This document shows, one piece after another, positions 43,601-49,129 of a DNA stretch of 64,000 bases (its first letter is position 1; each line of letters starts with the position of its first letter). The notes under the pieces are model-generated. The model was not told the DNA's origin, did no database searches, and worked only from the letters and a program-made list of their open reading frames with translations. The stretch spans positions 2,480,001-2,544,000 of the forward strand of contig CP070276.1 of NCBI GenBank assembly GCA_016916535.1, in the 5' to 3' direction. The stretch is from Dysgonomonadaceae bacterium zrk40. GTDB taxonomy: Bacteria > Bacteroidota > Bacteroidia > Bacteroidales > Dysgonomonadaceae. The position numbers and the translations under genes are program-made.

Positions 43601-43743
43601 ACGGTCACGCCAATCAGGGGTTCTCCTGCTACATCAGATACAGTACCTCTTACGGTAATGTTCTGCGCATAGACAGATAAGGAAAATGCGCACAACAAGG
43701 TGAGACATATTCCTCTCATTAGATTCGAAATTTTTCTTTTCAT
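40621..43743 (-). CDS. xusA: SusC-like TonB-dependent transporter (XusA-like)
   Basis: A 1040-residue outer-membrane transporter and the first gene of the core operon. The signal peptide (about 1-26) is followed by a CarboxypepD_reg-like domain (about 27-105, RGTVSDVAGEPLIGVTVQVE), a TonB box region (EEVVVVGYGQQRKESVVGAI), the plug (RGVSSWNGSAPLILVDGV, LKDASATAIFGVRGANGVI) and a beta-barrel ending in RFNLGLRISL. It is expected to take up xylo-oligosaccharides with the SusD-like partner encoded 8 bp downstream. A 687-bp spacer lies upstream and contains the motif shared with the second GH10 promoter (43891-43930) and GTGCAC palindromes, so transcription of the core operon very probably starts there. 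Confidence 0.94.
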   Translation of the reverse strand: MKRKISNLMRGICLTLLCAFSLSVYAQNITVRGTVSDVAGEPLIGVTVQVEGESTGTVTDLDGRFTLSNVPSNATLLVTYVGMQPQSIALNGRTTLSVTMTEDTELLEEVVVVGYGQQRKESVVGAIAQTNAKVLERTGGVSSLGQALTGNLPGVVTMTTTGKPGEEDPEITIRGVSSWNGSAPLILVDGVERPMTGIDINSVATISVLKDASATAIFGVRGANGVILITTKRGEEGKANVDINVSTTMKTYSKLPELMDSYDALMLRNQVIENELGYAPSQWVNYRPHDIINKYRYPANVEEFERYPNVNWVDELLKDVATSYNANVNVSGGTRFVKYFASLDYAHEGDIYKTVDNNRGYDTGFGYDRINVRSNMDFSLTKSTTLRMNLSGSHAVSKGTNYFQYENLVWAAFYGIAPDMFRPKYSDGSFGYYHPNPSQATTNSMEDLSVNGVGYTTSDRLYTDFTLEQDLGFLLKGLSLQGRLAFDNSFQETNRGIDDTNDWEDNPHKWIHPETGEVFTDVTVDGNNKFDYQNNIAWMTGAGSVNNGATYRRLNYSGQLNYINSFGDHNVGAMGNVSREQYATGSQLPFYRENWVFRTTYDYARRYMLEYNGAYNGSEKFSPEYRFAYFQSGAVGWMFSEEPLIKSLDLKWLDMLKFRASYGQLGDDNIGGRWLYMDSWGYGGAFNQALTGINPTKSPYQWYYESQVGNPNVHWEIATKLDIAADYAMFGGVISGSVDFFKENRSNILLDGNRRSVPSYYGTTAPTANLGEVETSGYELEMRWNKQLNSDWRLWGNVFYTHAENKVIEADDPLLKPEYQKAANKAIGQTYAHVDYGYYNNWDELYGTTGHDESDDARIPGNYILLDYDADGIISTFDNIPYGFTGVPQNTVNTQIGADYKGWSAFVQFYGVNNVTRYVGLQSLGGIKNTAFNEGTYWSKDNNNADVPLPRWGTIASGFTSGTRYLHDGSYLRLKYAEVSYTFSQEKWLKNVGLNSLKVFANGNNLFLWTKMPDDRESNTGGNSAYPTQKRFNLGLRISL

Positions 43744-43858
43744 TCTCTGATTTGATTAGATTAAACAAGTAATTCTTTTTAGATGTATAAATCATCTGAT
43801 CTGTTAAAAATTCTCAATCATTCTACGTGTCTCGCATAAGATTATCACTATTTGTTTG

Positions 43859-43866
43859 TAAAATTA
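43859..43866 (-). promoter_or_regulatory. Candidate -7 element for the core operon
   Basis: TAATTTTA on the minus strand, one mismatch from TAnnTTTG, lies 24 bp downstream (in transcription direction) of the shared motif and 115 bp before the SusC ATG. The matching element of the second GH10 promoter is 34 bp from its motif copy, one helical turn more. No -33 box is apparent. Confidence 0.35.
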
Positions 43867-43890
43867 GGTATAAACACTCATTCGTTACTG

Positions 43891-43930
43891 CCAATATTAG
43901 ATACTTTATTACAATATTTAGATATTTAAT
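43891..43930 (-). promoter_or_regulatory. Shared 40-bp two-part motif, copy 1 (candidate HTCS operator)
   Basis: Plus-strand reading: CCAATATT-A-GATA at 43891-43903, an 11-bp spacer, then TATTTAGATATTTAAT at 43915-43930. The same two blocks with identical spacing occur at 45700-45739 before the second GH10 gene. It lies 148 bp upstream of the SusC ATG. Binding by the HTCS is an inference. Confidence 0.55.
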
Positions 43931-43946
43931 ACTTTTTTTTATCCAT

Positions 43947-43958
43947 GTGCACGTGCAC
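43947..43958. promoter_or_regulatory. Perfect 12-bp palindrome GTGCACGTGCAC
   Basis: Two abutting GTGCAC units form a perfect palindrome, flanked by ATCC on the left and GGAT on the right. A further TGTGCACA lies at 44061-44068. It is about 17 bp upstream of the shared motif. It may bind a dimeric regulator; its function is unknown. Confidence 0.35.
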
Positions 43959-44362
43959 GGATGCTGTAATAATCGAAATCATCTCTCCGTCTGTTGGTTT
44001 AATCTGCAATCTCTTCTACTGTTAGAATGGCATACTTGTAGGGTTTCACTATTTTGTGTATGTGCACAATGTTTTGATTAACATATGTTTAATTAAGTAT
44101 GTCAAAATCTTTGTACAGTTTAAAATATTCAGATCCTCGTCATTTCTTTACCCGGAAACAGGAGAGAATCCCTTTGCAGTTAATCAGATTTTCACACAAA
44201 GGTAAAATGATTTTTTACAAAATCAAGAGCCTGTTTGGGAAAATGATTCGAATTAACATCATGCCATCAGGGAGATTCTTTCCATTCCTGTTCGATATGT
44301 CTGCCAACAAACAGTTGTTATCGCTGAACCCGGGCTGATGTTTCCCAATGGATGAAATTGCA

Positions 44363-44397
44363 CAAATGAAGGAGGGTTGGTCCCTCTCCTTCATTTG
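44363..44397 (-). terminator. Hairpin downstream of the second GH10 gene
   Basis: A perfect 12-bp inverted repeat, CAAATGAAGGAG at 44363-44374 and its complement at 44386-44397, has an 11-nt loop. It begins 34 bp after the GH10 stop. There is no U-tract on the minus strand, so it may act as a weak terminator or a 3'-end stabiliser. Confidence 0.55.
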
Positions 44398-44430
44398 TCT
44401 GCAATATATTCATCAGGATCATCCGTAGGT

Positions 44431-45558
44431 TTATTGTTCCGAAAGCTTGCTGATCAATTGGTTTACTACCCCTTTGGGCTGGTGATCTCTGTCGAAAAGC
44501 AACGGGTAATCGGTGCGTCCTCTTACGGGGAAGTTATTTTTCCATGAATCGGCATCACTTACTCCCCACATGGTAACGCGCAACACATTGTCGCTGTTTT
44601 TCAGGAACAGATCGAAGAAATCCATCATCCTGTTGTCCCAGGCTTCTGCAACCTCCTCAGGCAGTCCTTCGGTATAGGGGTCAATCTCCTTGCGGTATGC
44701 TTCCCTGTCGGCAAGATTGGCACCTCCCATTCTGCGTGGCTCGGGTAGCGGGCTCATATCCAGTTCTGTAACCAAAACTTTTACCCCTGCGTTCACGTAA
44801 TCGTCGATGGTGGCCTGATATTCTTCAATGGTTGGATTGGTCATTCCCACATGTCCCTGCAACCCGATGCCGTCGATGCGAATGCCACGTTCCTTGAGTG
44901 TGTTGATCAGTCTTACAACTGTTTCACGCTTGCCGGGATACCATTCGTTGTAGTCGTTGTAATAGAGTTCAGCTTCCGGATCTGCTTCCTGCGCATACTG
45001 GAATGCCAATGGAATGAACTCTTCTCCCAGGATCTCGTAAAACTTGCTTTTACGGTATGATCCATCTTCCATGATTGCCTCGTTGACCACATCCCAGCCT
45101 TTGATGACGCCCTTGTAACGTCCTACAACGGTATAGATGTGTTCCTTCATCCTTTCTTTCAGGATTTCAGGGCTTACATTCTCACCGTTCTCATCGACAC
45201 AAAACCAGGCGGGCAGTTGTGAATGCCATATCAGGCAGTGTCCCGTGATAGTCAGGTTGTTGTCGACTCCAAACTGAACAAACTCATCGGCCTGAGTGAA
45301 GTCGTAACGATCTTCTTCCGGGTGGATCTCAGCACTTTTCATGCAGTTTTCAGCAACGATGGCATTGAAATGTTGCTGTACGACTTTAGTGGCTGCCGAG
45401 TCATGACCGGCTGCCTGTCGGGTGTTGAGTGCAACGCCGATAAGAAACTTGTCTTGAAGGACATCTTTTAAACCTGGTTCTTCCTTGACCTGGTTGTTGC
45501 CGCATGTCGTGAAGGCTACCGCTGCCGTGAGCAGCAACGCAATTTTCATTTTTTTCAT
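44431..45558 (-). CDS. GH10 endo-xylanase without insertions
   Basis: A 375-residue compact GH10 enzyme with a lipoprotein-type N-terminus (AFTTC-GNNQ). The single barrel has HCLIWHSQLPAWF, acid/base Glu160 in DVVNEAIMEDG, the NDYNEW block, GIGLQGHVGM, nucleophile Glu265 in VTELDMSPLPEPRR, and MWGVSDADSW. It has the normal length for a stand-alone GH10 domain, in contrast to the CBM-split GH10 of the core operon. It is transcribed alone from its own promoter region, which carries the same 40-bp motif as the core operon, and is followed by a hairpin. It probably cuts shorter xylo-oligosaccharides after import or at the surface. The residues after Cys (GNNQ) are not acidic, so a periplasm-facing lipoprotein is the better guess. 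Confidence 0.92.
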   Translation of the reverse strand: MKKMKIALLLTAAVAFTTCGNNQVKEEPGLKDVLQDKFLIGVALNTRQAAGHDSAATKVVQQHFNAIVAENCMKSAEIHPEEDRYDFTQADEFVQFGVDNNLTITGHCLIWHSQLPAWFCVDENGENVSPEILKERMKEHIYTVVGRYKGVIKGWDVVNEAIMEDGSYRKSKFYEILGEEFIPLAFQYAQEADPEAELYYNDYNEWYPGKRETVVRLINTLKERGIRIDGIGLQGHVGMTNPTIEEYQATIDDYVNAGVKVLVTELDMSPLPEPRRMGGANLADREAYRKEIDPYTEGLPEEVAEAWDNRMMDFFDLFLKNSDNVLRVTMWGVSDADSWKNNFPVRGRTDYPLLFDRDHQPKGVVNQLISKLSEQ

Positions 45559-45657
45559 GTTGTTTATCTTCTTATGGTAATTAGGTGATCTGTATCAATT
45601 GTAAAAAATGCCTCAATGATAGAAAACGCAATTTAACTTATCTTCTGTATTTGGTAT

Positions 45658-45665
45658 CAAAATTA
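45658..45665 (-). promoter_or_regulatory. Candidate -7 element for the second GH10 gene
   Basis: TAATTTTG on the minus strand matches TAnnTTTG exactly and lies 99 bp before the ATG at 45558. It is 34 bp downstream of the shared motif at 45700-45739. No clear -33 TTTG is present at 19-21 bp, consistent with activator dependence. Confidence 0.45.
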
Positions 45666-45699
45666 ATACAAATGAACAATGAATAATCGATTCAAAATT

Positions 45700-45739
45700 C
45701 CAATATTCGATATGATTCTTCCTTATTTAGATATTTAAT
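45700..45739 (-). promoter_or_regulatory. Shared 40-bp two-part motif, copy 2 (candidate HTCS operator)
   Basis: CCAATATT-C-GATA at 45700-45712 and TATTTAGATATTTAAT at 45724-45739 (plus-strand reading) repeat the blocks seen before the core operon with the same 24-bp offset. It sits 142 bp upstream of the GH10 ATG, close to the 148 bp of copy 1, whereas the sequence around it is unrelated. Confidence 0.55.
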
Positions 45740-46036
45740 GTCTCATTTATTTGTTGGTTTTTTGGTTGAATCATTTATCCTTTAGGGTTTTATTTCGACA
45801 AAATGAGCTGTTTTCTGCTTTTAAGGTACTGTTTGGACAACCCTATTACAGCACGATTCAGGGTTCTCAGAGCCTCTAGCCTTATTGCACCCTTATTGCA
45901 CCCTTATATCCACTCCAATAATTATCGGAGTGGATATAAGGAAGCAATAAGGTAAAAATATAGAATTAGCAGCCAAAAACATTTGAACAACTTCACTTTT
46001 TGGCCTAAAGTTCTTTCAGGATGTTACAGATTGTAC
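45740..46036. other. Intergenic stretch between the second GH10 promoter and the CE1 terminator
   Basis: About 300 bp without a gene. It holds the repeat structure at 45880-45952; otherwise I see no coding frame or recognisable signal. Confidence 0.5.
45880..45952. repeat. Two-step inverted repeat with 11-bp direct repeats in one arm
   Basis: CCTTATTGCAC is repeated head to tail at 45880-45890 and 45891-45901. A perfect 15-bp inverted repeat (45902-45916 with 45927-45941, 10-nt loop) follows. An outer 9-bp pair, CCTTATTGC at 45891-45899 with GCAATAAGG at 45944-45952, extends the stem to 24 paired bases with a small internal loop. No transposase is nearby. The function is unknown. Confidence 0.75.
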
Positions 46037-46074
46037 AAAAAAAAAGAGACTATCTCAATATTAGAGACAGCCTC
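46037..46074 (-). terminator. Intrinsic terminator of the SusC-SusD-CE1 operon
   Basis: On the minus strand an 11-bp stem, GAGGCUGUCUC with GAGAUAGUCUC and two G-U pairs, has a 7-nt loop and is followed by nine U residues (As at 46037-46045). It lies 24 bp after the stop of the CE1 gene. Confidence 0.85.
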
Positions 46075-46097
46075 ATCACTCAAATCCTTGTTTTTGC

Positions 46098-47324
46098 CTA
46101 ACGGAATAACAGCGGAGCAAACTCACGGAGCGAACGACGCCAGGTGAGCCATTCATGCGCACTTCCGGGTGATTCGTAGTAGACCACATTCTCCAACCCA
46201 TTTCCCTGCAATGCTTCGGCAAACGCTTTTACCCTCTCAGGGTGTTCTTCTTCGCCAATGCTGAGGAACATCAGTTTAACCTGTTTGTTGAATTTCTCAG
46301 GCTTTGTCAAGAGCCCGTCATACAACGTCTCAATCTGGTCCACACCACCGGCACCACCACTGAATCCGCCGAGATAGGCAAATTTGTCCAGATTGGGCAT
46401 CACCACCTGGAAGGTATGCATGCCTCCCATGGAGAGGCCCGCCATGGCACGGCTTTCGCGATCCGTTTTCGTGCGGAAGGAGCTGTCAATCATCGGGACA
46501 ATTTCCTTGACCAGTAATTCAGGGAATACGCTTTGGAATCGAAAAGGTGCTGCTGGGCGTGCAGGTCGCTCGACTGCGGGAGCACCAGGAGCTGGTGCAG
46601 GTGCGTTGGCACCGGCAAGGAAAGCGTTCATGCCAGGATTGTCAAATCTGCCCATGGGCTCACTTCCCGGGACTCTTGCATAGCCGCGATCCATCACGAT
46701 GATCATCGGCACCGCTTTGCCTTCGGCGATCAGGTTGTCCATGATGTCTCCCATCCGTCCCTGGAACACCCATCCTGTTTCATCTTCTCCCCCGCCATGC
46801 TGTAGGTAAAGCACGGGAAAGCGTTGATTGGTGTCCTGGTCGTACTGGGGTGGGGTGTATACATAGCACATGCGCCAGGCTTGTGTCATCTCCGACCAGT
46901 ATTTCTTCATTCTGATCTCACCATGCGGTACGTTTTGTGTCTTGTCGTAAGGCAATCCTTCAGGTATTTCGATGGCACTCACCCATTTACTCATGCCGTA
47001 GTAGGACTTGGTAGCGGGATCGGCCACGTTGACACTGTCGATGACAAGCTGGTAGTAATGGAAGCCCACCGCTTCCGGCTCAGGCGAAACGTAAGTCCAG
47101 TAACCGTCAGCCTCACGTGTCATGGGCCCGCGGAAACTGATCTGCACATTTTTTGCATTGGGTGCAAATACCCTGAAGTAGGTGTGTCCTTTATCATCCA
47201 CACGGGGCCATTGCACTCCCTCGAGGTTGTGTTCGTTTGGAAAAGAGCCTTCCGGAAATTCCTGGGCTGCGATCATCAATGGGAAGATCATCGCCAGAAC
47301 AACGAGAAATGTTGTTTTTTTCAT
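46098..47324 (-). CDS. CE1-family esterase with CBM48-like domain and Ala/Pro-rich insertion
   Basis: A 408-residue secreted esterase. The signal peptide (about 1-20, ending MIAAQ) precedes a CBM48-like domain (about 35-120, VGFHYYQLVIDSV). A CE1 domain with [28 protein letters not shown], nucleophile Ser298 in GLSMGGM and the His region [12 protein letters not shown] follows. An insertion of about 30 residues rich in Ala and Pro (about 230-258, APAPAPGAPAVERPARPAAP) interrupts the catalytic domain before the nucleophile and is absent from the two CE1 paralogues at the left end. The gene is third in an operon with a SusC/SusD pair and is followed by a strong terminator. Feruloyl or acetyl esterase activity is expected. 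Confidence 0.87.
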   Translation of the reverse strand: MKKTTFLVVLAMIFPLMIAAQEFPEGSFPNEHNLEGVQWPRVDDKGHTYFRVFAPNAKNVQISFRGPMTREADGYWTYVSPEPEAVGFHYYQLVIDSVNVADPATKSYYGMSKWVSAIEIPEGLPYDKTQNVPHGEIRMKKYWSEMTQAWRMCYVYTPPQYDQDTNQRFPVLYLQHGGGEDETGWVFQGRMGDIMDNLIAEGKAVPMIIVMDRGYARVPGSEPMGRFDNPGMNAFLAGANAPAPAPGAPAVERPARPAAPFRFQSVFPELLVKEIVPMIDSSFRTKTDRESRAMAGLSMGGMHTFQVVMPNLDKFAYLGGFSGGAGGVDQIETLYDGLLTKPEKFNKQVKLMFLSIGEEEHPERVKAFAEALQGNGLENVVYYESPGSAHEWLTWRRSLREFAPLLFR

Positions 47325-47367
47325 TTTGAGTTGATTTTTGAAATTCTTGGTAGATCATTTATAAATA

Positions 47368-47403
47368 TCTGCCGGAGGCGAAATGATTCGACACTCCGGC
47401 AGA
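47368..47403 (-). other. Intercistronic hairpin between SusD-like and CE1 genes
   Basis: A perfect 10-bp stem, TCTGCCGGAG at 47368-47377 with its complement at 47394-47403, has a 16-nt loop that contains a further 4-bp pair. It lies 30 bp after the SusD stop. The sequence after it on the minus strand is AU-rich without a U-tract, so RNA processing or stabilisation fits better than full termination. Confidence 0.6.
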
Positions 47404-47432
47404 CAATCATCAGAAAACAAAAGAATAAAGGT

Positions 47433-49112
47433 TTACCATCCCGGGTTTTGTACGAGGTTCGGATTGATGGAAGTAACGTTGTAGGGATAGGGGAACCACT
47501 CGTGCTTTCCGGCCTGGAAGCCAACCTGCTTTCCTGCGTTGGGCTCTGAGTAGGTGAGATAGCCTCTGTGTGCAGCTTCCCCATCATTGATGAAGGCATC
47601 CTTCAGGGAAGGAATGTGCTTACCGGCGTTCTTTGCTTTTTCAAATTCTCCCCAACGTTTCATGTCGACCCAGCGTGATCCTTCCATCCACAACTCATAG
47701 TTGCGTTCTTTCTTCACATCGGCAAGTGTCAACGTGGAGCTCACATAGTCAGAACCGGCACGCTGCTGCACCATTTGAAGGTACTGGAGTCCATCATTGT
47801 CGTTTGTCTGGGCACATGCTTCAGCGTACATCAGCAGCACATCGGCGTATCGCATGATGATGAAGTTGTTGAAGCGGTACCAGTTTGTGGAGCGATCTTC
47901 CTTGGCAACGATGTGTTTTCTCTGCAGGTAGTTGCTCTGCCCGTAAAGCCCGTCGGGATTGATGATCCCTCTGTTGGGGTCAGCCAGTTTCTGAGCCTTG
48001 GTCATCCCGTTGATGTCACCGTCATCACTTGGCCATTCCAGTTCCGTGAGGAATTCCTCATAAGAAATGATGGTCGCTTTGCGGCGATAGGAGTCACCGT
48101 CATTGTTCGCAAATTCATTCGCGAAGGTCTCTTCAACTGCCAGACCACCCCATCCCTGATCGGCCTGCATCGTGGGAGAAGCAGCCAGACGGGAGGATCT
48201 CCAACCCCAGAGGTTCATCTCCATCCAGGTAGAGCGCTGTATCTTTCCGTCCCAGTCGCCGATGCTGGCGTTGTTGATCAGGTTCAGTTCAAACACCTTC
48301 TCTTCGTTTCCGTCGCCGGAGAGATGGAAAAGGTTTCCATATTCTTCACCCGGTACAAGGGCATATTTGCCGGAAGTGATTACATTCTTGAGCGCTGTTT
48401 TCGCACCTGCATTGTCGCCGGCATTCAGCAAAGCCTTTCCCTGTACCGCCCAGGCGAATCCCTTGGTCACTTTCACCGCACCTTCCTTGTCGGAGGTGCT
48501 TGCACGCTCGTCAAGGTATTGAACTGCGTCGGCACATTCAGCGGCACACCACTTGAGCAGATCCTCGTGCGTCCCTTCGTAGTTGGCGGGCTTGTCTTCG
48601 GGTGCAAGCAGATGATCCACCAGGGGAGGAGTACCCCATGCCAGTGCTGCCGTCATGTGACACCATGCACGAATGACCCTTGCCTCGGAGATGCAGCGGT
48701 CCTTGACAGCGCTCTCTCCATATTCGAAGTTGTCAATAACAAGGTTGGAGTGATAGATTACGAAATACAAACGTCTGTACAATTGATAGACTACAGAGCT
48801 TTGCGAGTCGAAGCGAAATTCATTGATGCTGGCAAACTGATCATTGTCCCCATAAAATTCACCGGCTGCGAGCACATTGTCTGCACAGTAGTTGAATATG
48901 ATGTTGTACGGAACATAGATGCCATCATTGCCTCCAATGTTGGTGATGAAATCTCCGTATAAATTTACCAGAGCTGATTCGGCATCCTCATCGGTCTGGT
49001 AGAAGGAGTCAATGCTGATCACCCCTTTCTGGGGGATGTCAAGGAGATCCTCGTTGCATGCCGAGAATATCGTGACAGCAGTGATGAGTAGAGGAAGTAT
49101 ATATTTTTTCAT
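47433..49112 (-). CDS. SusD-like glycan-binding lipoprotein (third pair)
   Basis: A 559-residue SusD/RagB lipoprotein (lipobox IFSAC-NEDLLDIPQKG; acidic residues after Cys fit surface export). SusD-type start SIDSFYQTDEDAESALVNLYGDF, TPR-like GFAWAVQGKALLNAGD and C-terminal ELWMEGSRWVDMKRW are present. It partners the SusC-like porin encoded 17 bp upstream. It is shorter and clearly different from the two SusD proteins of the core operon, suggesting that this pair takes up another oligosaccharide, possibly an esterified or arabinose-rich one given the CE1 gene in the same operon. Confidence 0.93.
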   Translation of the reverse strand: MKKYILPLLITAVTIFSACNEDLLDIPQKGVISIDSFYQTDEDAESALVNLYGDFITNIGGNDGIYVPYNIIFNYCADNVLAAGEFYGDNDQFASINEFRFDSQSSVVYQLYRRLYFVIYHSNLVIDNFEYGESAVKDRCISEARVIRAWCHMTAALAWGTPPLVDHLLAPEDKPANYEGTHEDLLKWCAAECADAVQYLDERASTSDKEGAVKVTKGFAWAVQGKALLNAGDNAGAKTALKNVITSGKYALVPGEEYGNLFHLSGDGNEEKVFELNLINNASIGDWDGKIQRSTWMEMNLWGWRSSRLAASPTMQADQGWGGLAVEETFANEFANNDGDSYRRKATIISYEEFLTELEWPSDDGDINGMTKAQKLADPNRGIINPDGLYGQSNYLQRKHIVAKEDRSTNWYRFNNFIIMRYADVLLMYAEACAQTNDNDGLQYLQMVQQRAGSDYVSSTLTLADVKKERNYELWMEGSRWVDMKRWGEFEKAKNAGKHIPSLKDAFINDGEAAHRGYLTYSEPNAGKQVGFQAGKHEWFPYPYNVTSINPNLVQNPGW

Positions 49113-49129
49113 GTCTATATTTTATTGAA

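Larger units (their letters stand above)
43744..44362. other. Long AT-rich control region upstream of the core operon
   Basis: About 620 bp without a convincing gene lie between the SusC start and the hairpin behind the second GH10 gene. It holds a degenerate -7 element (43859-43866, TAATTTTA on the minus strand), the 40-bp shared motif (43891-43930), and GTGCAC palindromes at 43947-43958 and 44061-44068. Short plus-strand frames of 84 and 79 codons occur but show no family resemblance. The rest shows no feature I can name. Confidence 0.5.

Noticed and set aside
43827-44081. 84-codon plus-strand frame over the shared motif
   Set aside because: It covers the AT-rich promoter of the core operon, is Cys- and Phe-rich without a recognisable fold, and has no supporting start signals.
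44099-44338. 79-codon plus-strand frame in the leader region
   Set aside because: It has a basic, low-information sequence, no family motif and opposite orientation to its neighbours; it lies in a region rich in control signals, so it is probably chance.
45880-45952. CRISPR or insertion-sequence interpretation of the repeat cluster
   Set aside because: There are only two direct 11-bp units without spacers, and no cas or transposase gene is in the window; it is kept as an unexplained repeat.
47775-48962. 395-codon plus-strand frame opposite the third SusD gene
   Set aside because: Although long, it is fully antisense to a SusD gene with all family motifs, has no signal peptide or domain, and no promoter was seen.
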